DNA of 64,000 nt from Sporosarcina sp. FSL W7-1349 (GCF_038003045.1 NZ_JBBOOK010000001.1:682001-746000), one strand, 5' to 3'; shown: positions 7,538-16,115, numbered from the stretch's first letter. The notes: generated from the sequence alone by a model not told the origin. Made by a program: numbers and translations.

Positions 7538-9082
7538 TTGAAAACTCAACAAGCAGTTAGAGTCCCATTGACGGGCGCTGAATATCTTGAAAGCCTCAAG
7601 GACAACCGTGAAATTTGGCTGCACGGCGAGAGAGTAACAGATGTGACGACCCATCCAGCGTTCCGAAACAGTGCCCGTTCGATTGCACGCCTTTATGACG
7701 CATTGCATGATCCAGAACATCAAGCTACGTTAACGAGGAAAACCGATACAGGAAATGGCGGATTTACGCAGCGCTTTTTCCAGCCTGATACAACAGCGGA
7801 AGATTTATTTAAAACACGGGATGCCATTGCGGCCTGGGCGAAAATGTCCTATGGGCAAATGGGAAGATCCCCTGATTACAAAGCTTCCTTTCTGGCCACA
7901 TTAGGCGCCAATCCGCAGTATTACGGAAAATACGAGGCCAATGCAAGAAGATGGTATAAAGAAGCACAAGAGAAAAACTGGTTCTTTAATCACGCGATCA
8001 TTAATCCGCCAGTCGACCGCAATAAGCCGCTGGATGAAGTAAAAGATGTCTTTGTTCACGCAACAGGTGAAACAGAAGAAGGCATCCTCGTCAGCGGGGC
8101 AAAGATGGTTGCTACTGGATCGGCACTTACCAACTATAACTTCGTCGCACATTACGGTGCTCTTGCCGTTCCAAAGGAAGAACACGCACTTGTCTTTATT
8201 GCAGACATGAATACACCCGGTGTAAAACTGGTCTGCCGTTCCTCCTACGAAATGAATGCAGCTGTGACAGGCAGTCCTTTTGATTATCCGCTGAGCAGCC
8301 GTTTTGACGAAAATGACTCTGTGCTTGTTTTTGAAAATGCTCTCATTCCATGGGAGAACGTCCTCGTTTACCGGGATATCGAAAAAGCGAACGGCTTCTT
8401 TGCTGAAAGCGGATTCCTGCATCGTTTCACTTTCCATGGCGTGACAAGGTTCGCAGTAAAGCTGGATTTTATCGCCGGTCTGTTAATCAAAGCACTCCGA
8501 GGAAATGGAACTGATACCTTCCGGGGGGTTCAAGCCAATTTGGGAGAAGTCATCGCCTACCGAAATATGTTCTGGGCGATCAGTGATGCGATGGCATTGA
8601 ATCCGGAAAAAAGCGCGAACGGGACTGTGCTGCCAAACTTGAATTATGGGTTGGCATACCGCGTGTTCATGTCGGATGGCTGGTCGCATGTGAAAAACAT
8701 CGTGGAGACAGTCGTCGGAGGTAGTTTAATTGTACAGCCTTCCAGTTCAATGGACTTCAAAAATGCTGAGCTGCGTCCACTCATCGATAAACTATACCGC
8801 GGGTCGAACGGGATCGAGGCGGAAGAGAAAATCAAAGTGATTAAATTGCTTTGGGACGCGATTGGCACGGAATACGGTGGCCGTCATGAACTATACGAAC
8901 GGAACTATTCGGGCAATAACGAGAATATTCGAATGGAAAACTTGATCGTCGCCCAAGCGAACGGTAATGCCCAAGAGTTCGAGGACTTTGTCCAGCAATG
9001 TATGGATGACTATGACTTAGATGGCTGGGTGAATCCGACTTGGATCAATAATGATGACATTCAAGTTTACCGGAAAAAATGA
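7538..9082 (+). CDS. FAD-dependent aromatic monooxygenase, HpaB/PheA1 family (probable phenol hydroxylase large component)
   Basis: A 514-residue protein of the 4-hydroxyphenylacetate 3-hydroxylase family, with the N-terminal GAEYLESLKDNREIWLHGERV block, the central flavin-site region and the C-terminal segment containing YERNYSGN. These enzymes use FADH2 supplied by a separate reductase to ortho-hydroxylate phenols. The length is like phenol hydroxylase PheA1 of thermophilic bacilli. The start is TTG after AAAAAAGGAGG. A catechol-type dioxygenase gene and the flavin reductase gene follow, so phenol to catechol is the likeliest reaction; 4-hydroxyphenylacetate or nitrophenol remain possible. 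Confidence 0.85.
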   Translation: MKTQQAVRVPLTGAEYLESLKDNREIWLHGERVTDVTTHPAFRNSARSIARLYDALHDPEHQATLTRKTDTGNGGFTQRFFQPDTTAEDLFKTRDAIAAWAKMSYGQMGRSPDYKASFLATLGANPQYYGKYEANARRWYKEAQEKNWFFNHAIINPPVDRNKPLDEVKDVFVHATGETEEGILVSGAKMVATGSALTNYNFVAHYGALAVPKEEHALVFIADMNTPGVKLVCRSSYEMNAAVTGSPFDYPLSSRFDENDSVLVFENALIPWENVLVYRDIEKANGFFAESGFLHRFTFHGVTRFAVKLDFIAGLLIKALRGNGTDTFRGVQANLGEVIAYRNMFWAISDAMALNPEKSANGTVLPNLNYGLAYRVFMSDGWSHVKNIVETVVGGSLIVQPSSSMDFKNAELRPLIDKLYRGSNGIEAEEKIKVIKLLWDAIGTEYGGRHELYERNYSGNNENIRMENLIVAQANGNAQEFEDFVQQCMDDYDLDGWVNPTWINNDDIQVYRKK

Positions 9083-9115
9083 AAAACATTCTATAACAAT
9101 AGGGAGGAATTTAGA

Positions 9116-9898
9116 ATGGTCAAACAAGTTGCGAAAAAGAATGAACGTGTAGAAGAAGTATTTGATTTATTTATTAAGCACGTGAAAAACTTTTTACAAG
9201 AAGCGCATTTGAACCATGAGGAATATACAAACTTTGTGAATTGGGCAGATCGCCTGGGGCGCAAAGGGGAATTGCCGCTGTTTGCGGACGTGTTTTTGGA
9301 AACCCATGTGCTGCGAGCGATGTACACAGACAAGCCTGGTACTCAGCCTTCCCTTTTGGGCCCGTATTTCATTGAGGGATCGCCTTTAATCGAAGCAAAG
9401 GACGGAAAACCGCTTGAATTGACGCAGCGTCCTGATGAGGCTGGGGAAGTGATGTACTTTAGCGGGAATGTGAGCAGTACGGACGGAAAACCGCTCGCAA
9501 AAACTCGTGTGGAAATGTGGCAAAATGATGCGTCCGGAAAATATTCTGCATTCGATTCGGATGCACCTAGATATAATTTCAGGGGACATTTCTTCACAGA
9601 TGAAAATGGGGATTTTACAGTGAAAACAATCGTCCCGCTTCCGTATTCCATTCCGACTGATGGCCCGACAGGAGAGTTTTTGGAATATACCGAGCAGCAT
9701 CCAATGCGTCCGGCGCATCTTCATCTAATGTTCGAAGCAGAAGGTCATGAAACGCTCATTACGCAAGTGTTCTTTGAAGGTGATAAATGGCTTGAGACGG
9801 ATGTGGCAGATGGGGTGCGTTTGGACTTAATGACAACGCTGGAAGAGAAGGATGGCTATAAAGTATCCTCATTGGATTTTGTAATGCGTAAAAATTGA
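9116..9898 (+). CDS. catA: Intradiol ring-cleavage dioxygenase, probable catechol 1,2-dioxygenase
   Basis: A 260-residue non-haem Fe(III) dioxygenase. The iron-binding Tyr of LLGPYF, the segment VEMWQNDASGKYSAFD, the second Tyr of RYNFRGHFFTD and the two His ligands of RPAHLHLMFEAEGHE are all visible. It would cleave catechol to cis,cis-muconate, the substrate of the CatB encoded upstream. Hydroxyquinol 1,2-dioxygenases have the same plan, so the exact diol is inferred from the presence of muconate cycloisomerase. It lies 33 bp after the monooxygenase gene with GGGAGGAATTTAGA upstream. Confidence 0.88.
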   Translation: MVKQVAKKNERVEEVFDLFIKHVKNFLQEAHLNHEEYTNFVNWADRLGRKGELPLFADVFLETHVLRAMYTDKPGTQPSLLGPYFIEGSPLIEAKDGKPLELTQRPDEAGEVMYFSGNVSSTDGKPLAKTRVEMWQNDASGKYSAFDSDAPRYNFRGHFFTDENGDFTVKTIVPLPYSIPTDGPTGEFLEYTEQHPMRPAHLHLMFEAEGHETLITQVFFEGDKWLETDVADGVRLDLMTTLEEKDGYKVSSLDFVMRKN

Positions 9899-9913
9899 AA
9901 ATCTTATATGACG

Positions 9914-9940
9914 AGGGGATGGTATAATCCCCTTGTTTTT
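9914..9940 (+). terminator. Terminator-like hairpin between catA and the FAD synthetase gene
   Basis: AGGGGAT (9914-9920) pairs with ATCCCCT (9927-9933) and is followed by GTTTTT. It may reduce, not abolish, read-through into the cofactor genes. Confidence 0.7.
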
Positions 9941-9968
9941 GTATCATTGAGAAAGCGAGGCGCCCCAT

Positions 9969-10520
9969 ATGAAATGCTTTCTAAGCAATCAGCTGAAATT
10001 ACAGCAATGCGTTATGACAATCGGTGCTTTCGACGGAATTCATAGAGGACATCAAGCTTTAATCAGGAAAGCTAAGACGCAAGCGGAGGCTTATGGCGTG
10101 CCCCTCGTTGTGTATACGTTTGATCCGCCGCCTAAAGTGTACTTTCAAAAACAAACGATGCTGACGAGCCTTACCGAAAAGAAGAAGTTTCTTCAAGAAC
10201 TTGGTGTGGATTATACAGTTTTTGCATCTTTTGATCAGACATACGCTGCTAGAAGTGTACAAGACTTTATTGTCGAACTCGGTGAGATGAATCCTCAAGA
10301 AATATGGGTGGGTCCGGGTTTTCACTTTGGTAAAGAAAAAAGTGGTTCTGTTGAAGATTTACAGAAGATTTTTCAGGCATATCAGCATCCAGCTGTCACT
10401 TGTTCAGCAGGAGAAGTGATTTCATCGACACGGATTCGGCAGTTATTCCAGCGTCAGCAAGTCGAGCAAGCTTATGTTTTACTAGGCAGAGAGCCGTATT
10501 CTTTATCTGCTGTTCAATAA
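9969..10520 (+). CDS. Stand-alone FAD synthetase (RibF N-terminal adenylyltransferase domain)
   Basis: A 183-residue protein equal to the N-terminal FMN adenylyltransferase domain of bifunctional RibF. It has the nucleotide-binding IGAFDGIHRGHQ motif near residue 17, then TFDPPPK, GPGFHFGKEKSG and the SSTRIRQ signature. The C-terminal riboflavin kinase domain of normal RibF (about 310 residues) is absent, and the gene stops cleanly. It would convert FMN and ATP to FAD. Its position between the dioxygenase and flavin reductase genes suggests that it raises FAD supply for the two-component monooxygenase. Confidence 0.85.
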   Translation: MKCFLSNQLKLQQCVMTIGAFDGIHRGHQALIRKAKTQAEAYGVPLVVYTFDPPPKVYFQKQTMLTSLTEKKKFLQELGVDYTVFASFDQTYAARSVQDFIVELGEMNPQEIWVGPGFHFGKEKSGSVEDLQKIFQAYQHPAVTCSAGEVISSTRIRQLFQRQQVEQAYVLLGREPYSLSAVQ

Positions 10521-10546
10521 AAAGCCTATGAAAAGGAGGTTTAACA

Positions 10547-11020
10547 ATGGATCCGAGAGAGTTTCGAAATTGTATGGGGCGGTTTGCGACGGGTGTCACG
10601 GTTGTAACATGCAGCACGGAGAACGGGAATCATGGGATTACGGCAAATTCATTTACTTCTGTATCGTTAGACCCTCCCCTTGTGTTGGTCTCCATAGATC
10701 GCAAAACAAAGGCATTCCATCATATGAAAGACAACTCATTTACGGTAAATATACTTACCTCTTCCCAGGAAGAGGTGGCTCTGCATTTTGCGGGACGTCC
10801 GCAAGAAATGGAACCGATCGAGTGGGTAAATGGCGAACATGCCGTACGTCTTTCGGAGTCGCTCGCGTACATTGAATGTACGCCTTGGGCTGAATACGAC
10901 GGAGGGGACCATATACTTTATGTCGGCTTAGTTAGAAACTTCCAGTATACCGACGCAGATGCGCTAACGTATTACGCAGGCAAGTTTGGAAGCTCTGCTG
11001 CGCAAAACGCTACTGTGTGA
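10547..11020 (+). CDS. NAD(P)H:flavin oxidoreductase, reductase component (HpaC/PheA2 family)
   Basis: A 157-residue flavin reductase-like protein starting MDPREFRNCMGRFATGV, the usual start of the HpaC/PheA2 group. The family block GITANSFTSVSLDPPLVLVS binds flavin. It reduces FAD with NADH and delivers FADH2 to the monooxygenase component encoded upstream. The ribosome binding site AAAAGGAGG is strong. It is the last gene of the second catabolic unit and is followed by a terminator. Confidence 0.88.
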   Translation: MDPREFRNCMGRFATGVTVVTCSTENGNHGITANSFTSVSLDPPLVLVSIDRKTKAFHHMKDNSFTVNILTSSQEEVALHFAGRPQEMEPIEWVNGEHAVRLSESLAYIECTPWAEYDGGDHILYVGLVRNFQYTDADALTYYAGKFGSSAAQNATV

Positions 11021-11058
11021 ATAAATTTTTTCCCTACTTTGAATAGTAGATGGCACAG

Positions 11059-11090
11059 CCCATTTCCCGTAATGCGGAATATGGGTTTTT
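11059..11090 (+). terminator. Terminator of the phenol hydroxylase unit
   Basis: CCCATTTCC (11059-11067) pairs with GGAATATGGG ending at 11085, followed by five T. Confidence 0.75.
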
Positions 11091-11106
11091 CATTTATTAT
11101 ACTACC

Positions 11107-11140
11107 TTAGTTAACCTTTAATATTACGGTGTTGACTCAA
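11107..11140. promoter_or_regulatory. Candidate BirA operator upstream of bioY
   Basis: TTAGTTAAC (11107-11115) and GTTGACTCA (11131-11139) form an imperfect inverted repeat (7 of 9) with a 15-bp spacer. This resembles the Bacillus BirA box TTGTTAAC-N15-GTTAACAA, and the downstream genes are those of the B. subtilis BirA-controlled yhfUTS operon. Confidence 0.5.
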
Positions 11141-11198
11141 TGGATTGTTCATCGTATTATTGTGAATATTACCGAAACATAGTTAGGTGGGGAAATGG

Positions 11199-11750
11199 AT
11201 GAATGTCAGGGACATGGCGAATGTGGCGTTGTTTGCGGCGGTGATGGGGGTGTTGGGGCTAATGCCGCCGATTCCTGTTGGGGTGATGCCTGTGCCGATT
11301 ACGCTGCAAACGTTAGGAGTGCTGTTGGCCGGGGGCTTGCTGGGGGCCCGGCTCGGGGCGATGAGTCAAATCGTCTTTTTGCTAATTGTCGCAACGGGGC
11401 TGCCACTGTTATCCGGTGGTCGGGGAGGTTTGGGTGTCTTTGTTGGGCCGAGTGCGGGGTATCTCTTGGCCTGGCCTATAACGGCTTTTTGTATCGGATG
11501 GATTCAATCGCGCTTTACGAAAATCCAGTTATGGAACGTGCTGCCGTTAAATGTCACGGTCGGTGTTTTTCTAATTTATGCTATCGGGGTGCCCGTTCAG
11601 GCGGTTGTCATGGAGCTTGAAATCTTGGATGTCACGAAAGCCAGTTTGCTATTTTTACCCGGAGATGTCCTGAAAGCAACAATTGCTTCCTTACTGATCG
11701 TCCAATTGCAGAAGTATCCGGTATTCAACCGACATATGATTCCAAGTTAA
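11199..11750 (+). CDS. bioY: Biotin transporter BioY (YhfU-like)
   Basis: A 183-residue integral membrane protein with about six hydrophobic segments and the BioY signature PVPITLQTLGVLLAGGLLGARLG. It is the substrate-binding S component for biotin uptake, alone or with an ECF energizing module. The ATG at 11199 has AGGTGGGG at good spacing; an in-frame GTG at 11187 lacks a site. The gene order bioY, acyl-CoA ligase, thiolase is the same as yhfU-yhfT-yhfS of B. subtilis, which is known to be repressed by BirA. The candidate BirA box lies 60 bp upstream. Confidence 0.9.
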   Translation: MNVRDMANVALFAAVMGVLGLMPPIPVGVMPVPITLQTLGVLLAGGLLGARLGAMSQIVFLLIVATGLPLLSGGRGGLGVFVGPSAGYLLAWPITAFCIGWIQSRFTKIQLWNVLPLNVTVGVFLIYAIGVPVQAVVMELEILDVTKASLLFLPGDVLKATIASLLIVQLQKYPVFNRHMIPS

Positions 11751-11771
11751 CAGATCGAGGAGGCTGAGGAA

Positions 11772-13232
11772 TTGATTACAAATACATATGCGTGCCATGC
11801 TGCGAAGCATCCTGGAAAGATTGCCATCCATACGGCGGGGGAGCAAATTACGTATCGCGCATGGCATGAACTTGTTTGTCAAACAGCTAATTGGTTTTCT
11901 GAAAAGATCGAAGGGCGGGGAAAAGTCGGCCTTTTCGTGCCCAATGGAATTCCCTTTTTACAATTGTTTGCAGGGGCGGCAATGGCGGGACAAATCGCGG
12001 TTCCCTTTGACGTCAAATGGAAGGCGAATGAATTGCAGCAACGCCTCGATATAGCAAAACCCTCTCTTTTTATTACAACGAAACGTTTGGCTAGCCGATT
12101 CTATGGAATGGATACCGAAGTCTTCATATGGGAAGAAATCGTCGAGGAGATTCAGCAGGCAGCGACTTTGTGGAATGAAGAAGAGGACGAGGAACGGTTG
12201 TTTTACATGGGCTTTACGTCGGGCACGACAGGTCGTCCCAAAGCATTTGTCAGGTCACATCGATCGTGGGTACAGAGTTTCTCAAGCAGTCAATACGACT
12301 TTCAGTTGAATGGGATGGATGAAGTATTAATTCCGGGAGCGCTTGTCCATTCCCATTTTTTATATGGGGCGATTTGCGGACTTTATTTCGGCAGTACGGT
12401 GTACATACTGGAAACGTTTTCGCCGGTGACCGCGCTGCAGCGGATAAACGATTCCCCCATTTCTGTTTTGTATGTCGTGCCGACGATGGTGGAGGCGATG
12501 GCTGCCAACGGAACACGCATGGAGAAGCATCTGACGATCATTTCATCCGGTGCAAAATGGAATGAGCATTCCAAGGAGAAGATTCATTCTCAGTTCCCGA
12601 ATATTACGATGTATGAGTTTTACGGTTCGAGCGAGACAAGCTTCATTACCTATTCCAATAATGAATGGAATCGCAAGAAGCCGGATTCTGTCGGAAAGGC
12701 TTGTAAAAGTGTGGAGCTCCAAATTCGAGATGCCGATGGAAGAGTGGTCGAAACCGGGTGCGTCGGCAAAGTTTATGTCAGGAGCCCATTCATCTTTTCA
12801 GGATATATTCAGCCGCCCGATGATGAATTGCGGTCCATTGAAGATGAAGCGGGCTGGATCACGGTAGATGATATCGGCTATTTGGATGAAGAAGGATTTC
12901 TTTTTCTGAACGGGCGGGAAAATAGCATGATAATTTGCGGAGGGGAAAATGTGTATCCGGAAGAAATCGAAGCGGTTTTGCGCACCCATTCCGGAGTAGA
13001 GGAAGCGGCGGTAATCGGTGTGGAGGATTCATATTGGGGCCAAGTACCTGTCGCTTTTATCCGCGGAGATGCTTCGAAGCAACAATTGCAAAAACATTGC
13101 CTTGCGCATCTGTCCACATTCAAATGTCCGCGGCGTTGGCAATTCATCGACCAATTCCCTTATACGACGAGCGGAAAAATTGAACGGCATCGATTACGGC
13201 AATTGTTGCAGGGGGAGGCGGTGGAACATTAA
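11772..13232 (+). CDS. AMP-binding acyl-CoA ligase (YhfT-like)
   Basis: A 486-residue adenylate-forming enzyme. It shows the P-loop FTSGTTGRPK near residue 157, the YEFYGSSET motif, the DDIGYLDEEGFLFLNGR hinge region and the C-terminal catalytic Lys in TTSGKIERHRL. It activates a carboxylic acid to an acyl-CoA through an acyl-AMP. The start is TTG with GGAGGCTGAGGA upstream. Its partner genes suggest a role in making or salvaging a biotin precursor such as pimeloyl-CoA, as proposed for yhfT. An aromatic-acid substrate is possible but less likely given the BirA-type context. Confidence 0.85.
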   Translation: MITNTYACHAAKHPGKIAIHTAGEQITYRAWHELVCQTANWFSEKIEGRGKVGLFVPNGIPFLQLFAGAAMAGQIAVPFDVKWKANELQQRLDIAKPSLFITTKRLASRFYGMDTEVFIWEEIVEEIQQAATLWNEEEDEERLFYMGFTSGTTGRPKAFVRSHRSWVQSFSSSQYDFQLNGMDEVLIPGALVHSHFLYGAICGLYFGSTVYILETFSPVTALQRINDSPISVLYVVPTMVEAMAANGTRMEKHLTIISSGAKWNEHSKEKIHSQFPNITMYEFYGSSETSFITYSNNEWNRKKPDSVGKACKSVELQIRDADGRVVETGCVGKVYVRSPFIFSGYIQPPDDELRSIEDEAGWITVDDIGYLDEEGFLFLNGRENSMIICGGENVYPEEIEAVLRTHSGVEEAAVIGVEDSYWGQVPVAFIRGDASKQQLQKHCLAHLSTFKCPRRWQFIDQFPYTTSGKIERHRLRQLLQGEAVEH

Positions 13233-14322
13233 AAATGCAGTCATCGTGCAAGCGAAACGGACGCCGATCGGGAAAAAGGGCGGCATGTTGAAAGACGTGG
13301 AGCCGCATCAGCTGGCTGCTCCGCTGCTTCGACATGTGGCAGCAAATGTAACGAGGCATTTGGATGAAGTGATTTTAGGTAATGTCGTCGGTCCGGGTGG
13401 AAATATTGCGCGTTTCGCCGCGCTGGAGGCGGGACTTCCCCTGTCAGTTTCCGGGATGACAATTGACCGGCAATGCAGCGCGGGCCTTGAAGCGATCCGA
13501 ACGGCGTGTCTTTTCATTCGGGCTGGTGCCGGGACGTGCTATATTGCGGGAGGGGTGGAAAGCGCCAGCACCTCGCCATTTCCGAAACGGGCACAATTTT
13601 CTCCGGCGGCTATCGGGGATCCGGATATGGTTGAAGCGGCGGAGAATGTTGCACGGCATTATCGGTTGACGAGGGATGTGCAAGATGCGTATGCAATCCG
13701 GAGTTACGAGCTGAGCTGGGATGCGTATACGAAAGGGTTTTATTCGGAAGAGGTGCTTCCGTTCGGTGAATTCCGTTCGGATGAGGTGTTTCAGAAAAAA
13801 CGGGATATGGCGCGATTAGTAGCAAGGGCGAAACCGCTAGTTGATGGGGACGGCACCGTGACTGCGGCGAACAGCTGCGGCATTCAAGATGGCGCTGCCG
13901 CAGTTGTCGTCATGGAAGAACAGTTGGCTACAGAACTCGGCATGCGCGCAATGCTTCGCTTCGCGGATAGTGAAGTGAGCGGGATCCATCCGAATTATCC
14001 GGGCATGTCGCCGATTCCGGCTATTCAAGCGTTGTTGGCACGCAATGGATTGACGATGGAAGATATCGATTTGATTGAAATCAACGAAGCGTTTGCATCT
14101 AAAATGATTGCATGCGCCACAGAACTAGGGATTCCCTACGTGAAATTGAATGTATCAGGCGGTGCGTTGACGACAGGCCATCCTTACGGTGCATCGGGAG
14201 CCATTTTAGTGACGCGCCTTTTTTACGAAGTGCAGAGAAGGCAGGACGTAAATTATGTGCTAGCCGCAATTGGCAGCGCCGGCGGAATTGGGCTTGCGGT
14301 TTTATTTGAAGTGATTCGATGA
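13228..14322 (+). CDS. Thiolase family protein (YhfS-like) with ATT start and no second catalytic Cys
   Basis: A thiolase-fold protein of 364 residues if it starts at the ATT at 13228 (reading MKNAVIVQAKRTPIGK), with GGGGGAGGCGG upstream. This length agrees with YhfS as I remember it. No ATG, GTG or TTG lies in a suitable place; the next GTG would remove the conserved first strand. The nucleophile Cys is present (DRQCSAGLEA), as are NEAFA and the His of TTGHPYGASG. The C-terminal Cys motif (C-x-G-G) is replaced by AAIGSAGG. It overlaps the ligase gene by 5 bp. The role is probably linked to biotin precursor metabolism rather than 3-oxoadipyl-CoA cleavage. Confidence 0.82.
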   Translation: MKNAVIVQAKRTPIGKKGGMLKDVEPHQLAAPLLRHVAANVTRHLDEVILGNVVGPGGNIARFAALEAGLPLSVSGMTIDRQCSAGLEAIRTACLFIRAGAGTCYIAGGVESASTSPFPKRAQFSPAAIGDPDMVEAAENVARHYRLTRDVQDAYAIRSYELSWDAYTKGFYSEEVLPFGEFRSDEVFQKKRDMARLVARAKPLVDGDGTVTAANSCGIQDGAAAVVVMEEQLATELGMRAMLRFADSEVSGIHPNYPGMSPIPAIQALLARNGLTMEDIDLIEINEAFASKMIACATELGIPYVKLNVSGGALTTGHPYGASGAILVTRLFYEVQRRQDVNYVLAAIGSAGGIGLAVLFEVIR

Positions 14323-14335
14323 GGACTGTTGCGCA

Positions 14336-14359
14336 GGGGACAGTCACCTGAACAATTCT
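14336..14359. repeat. Partial copy of the GGTGACAGTCACC repeat family
   Basis: GGGGACAGTCACC followed by TGAACAATTC matches the left arm of the 67-69 bp elements at 19758, 21757 and 27785. The right arm is absent. Confidence 0.6.
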
Positions 14360-14363
14360 CTCA

Positions 14364-14400
14364 CCACCTAACCGAATGATTCACGGTTAGGTGGTTTTTT
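14364..14400 (+). terminator. Terminator of the bioY operon
   Basis: CCACCTAACCG (14364-14374) pairs perfectly with CGGTTAGGTGG (14384-14394), followed by six T. The 295-bp gap between the thiolase and SDR genes otherwise holds only two repeat fragments. Confidence 0.9.
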
Positions 14401-14418
14401 GTCAGGAAAAATTGCACA

Positions 14419-14443
14419 GGGGACAGTCACCCGTACAATTCAG
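14419..14443. repeat. Second partial copy of the GGTGACAGTCACC repeat family
   Basis: GGGGACAGTCACCC followed by GTACAATTCAG is a left-arm fragment of the dispersed element, 83 bp after the previous fragment and beyond the terminator. Confidence 0.6.
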
Positions 14444-14617
14444 TTGCTTTTCCTCTAATTTTTTATTACTATTTAGATATATAATAGTTACCCATCTAAC
14501 TATTAGAAGATATAACTAAGTAACAACGAATTGATTCGGGCTAGGCTTCATTTTCCCCCTCAGATGCAGGGAAAACCTATTGGGGCGGAATGAATTGTCA
14601 TAAAGGAGAGGATTTGG

Positions 14618-15367
14618 ATGAGACTACAAGGGAAAGTGGCGCTCATTACAGGAAGTGCGTCAGGGATTGGCAAAGGGATTGCACTGGCGATGGCTAAGGA
14701 AGGCGCACATATTGCAGTGGTCGATGTCAATGAAGAAAAAGGGCAGGACACTGTACAAGAGTTGAATGAACTGACCGAGAGCATATTAATCATCAAAGAC
14801 ATTTCCAAGCAAAAGAATATTGCTGGCATCGTTCAAGAAGTGGTGGCGAAGTTCGGCAAGCTTGATATTCTTGTGAACAATGCGCACGTTTCCCGCCAAG
14901 CGCTATTTACAGAAACGACGATGGACATGCTCGATCTCTCGTTTGGTACGAGCTTCTATCCGACATTCCACTTCATGCAGGCGGCGTATCCTGAACTGAA
15001 AAAGACACAAGGGAAAGTGATCAACTTCGCTTCGGGCGCCGGATTGGACGGCCACCCGACACAAGCCTCCTATGCGGCTGCGAAAGAAGCGATCCGTGCC
15101 ATTTCCCGGGTAGCGGCAAATGAGTGGGGGCCTGAGGGGATCACGGTCAATCTGATTTCGCCGATCGCTTTGACGCCTGGGGTGGAAGCATGGAGAGAAA
15201 GTGCGCCTGACATGTATAATGCGATGATTGACCGAATTCCGATGCGCCGTTTAGGGGATCCGGAAGGGGATATCGGCCGGACTGCCGTATTTTTGGCGAG
15301 TGACGATGCGAAATATATTACGGGACAGACGATCATGGTTGACGGTGGGGCTATCAAATTACGGTAA
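14618..15367 (+). CDS. SDR family oxidoreductase (first of a tandem pair)
   Basis: A 249-residue classical short-chain dehydrogenase. The cofactor motif is GSASGIGKG near residue 12, NNAH stands in place of the usual NNAG, the catalytic YAAAK is present, and VDGG is near the C-terminus. The ATG follows AAAGGAGAGGA. It lies 13 bp before a second SDR gene and upstream of a MarR regulator. The substrate is unknown. The residue change in NNAG is seen in some members and need not abolish activity. Confidence 0.87.
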   Translation: MRLQGKVALITGSASGIGKGIALAMAKEGAHIAVVDVNEEKGQDTVQELNELTESILIIKDISKQKNIAGIVQEVVAKFGKLDILVNNAHVSRQALFTETTMDMLDLSFGTSFYPTFHFMQAAYPELKKTQGKVINFASGAGLDGHPTQASYAAAKEAIRAISRVAANEWGPEGITVNLISPIALTPGVEAWRESAPDMYNAMIDRIPMRRLGDPEGDIGRTAVFLASDDAKYITGQTIMVDGGAIKLR

Positions 15368-15380
15368 GGAGAGGTTGACA

Positions 15381-16115
15381 ATGGGTAAATTAGATGGAAA
15401 AGTTGCGATTATTACAGGTGGGGCTTCAGGTATCGGAGAAGGGATGGTCGACCTTTTCCAAGCGGAAGGTGCGATTGTCATCGCAGCGGATATCAACGAA
15501 GACGCTTTGCGACGGGCGAGTGAAAAAGAGAATGTACATGGGATGAAATTAAATGTGGCGTCTGATGAAGAATGGGCTGCATTTGCTAAAGAAGTGAAAG
15601 AAAAATTTGGACGTATCGATGTTCTTGTCAACAACGCCGGCATTTCTTCGGAAAAGCCATTTGAAGATATCGATATGGAGGATTGGCAAAAGATGATGGC
15701 GATCAATGGTTTTGGCCCATTCGCCGGCATGAAACATGTGGCGCCTATTATGGCGGAGCAGAAGAGCGGGTCGATTGTCAATATCTCTTCATATACAGCA
15801 CAGATTGGACAAGGATTCAATCATTACTCTGCTTCCAAAGGGGCAGTTCGGGCGATTTCCAAAGCGGCAGCGACGACGTTCGGACGCAGCGGTGTGCGGG
15901 TGAATGCACTGTTCCCGGGCATTATTGAAACACCGATGACCAAAAACTTAAGTGCCTCCAAAGAGTTGCTTGACCAACTCGTGCGCGCTACGCCTTTGCA
16001 ACGTCTCGGGCAGCCAGCGGACATCGCGAATGCAGCGCTGTTCTTGGCGAGCGATGATTCGTCGTACATTACAGGCGCGGAACTTATTATAGACGGTGGG
16101 TTCTCCGCCCAATAA
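15381..16115 (+). CDS. SDR family oxidoreductase (second of a tandem pair)
   Basis: A 244-residue classical SDR with GGASGIGEG, NNAGIS, catalytic Ser in NISSYTAQ, YSASKGAV and the C-terminal YITGAELIIDGG. The start is the ATG at 15381 with AAGGAGAGG upstream; the longer frame from 15300 overlaps the previous gene and has no ribosome binding site. It resembles 3-oxoacyl-ACP or cyclohexanol/hydroxysteroid-type dehydrogenases. Two adjacent SDR genes in one unit suggest successive steps on one alcohol or ketone. Confidence 0.87.
   Translation: MGKLDGKVAIITGGASGIGEGMVDLFQAEGAIVIAADINEDALRRASEKENVHGMKLNVASDEEWAAFAKEVKEKFGRIDVLVNNAGISSEKPFEDIDMEDWQKMMAINGFGPFAGMKHVAPIMAEQKSGSIVNISSYTAQIGQGFNHYSASKGAVRAISKAAATTFGRSGVRVNALFPGIIETPMTKNLSASKELLDQLVRATPLQRLGQPADIANAALFLASDDSSYITGAELIIDGGFSAQ

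Noticed and set aside
13018..13227. 5' extension of the thiolase frame
   Set aside because: It lies wholly inside the ligase gene in another frame and encodes unlikely protein; the conserved thiolase start is at 13228.
11187..14322. BioY, ligase and thiolase as final steps of the beta-ketoadipate pathway
   Set aside because: The gene order equals the biotin-related yhfUTS operon, with a BirA-like box upstream and a thiolase lacking its second Cys.
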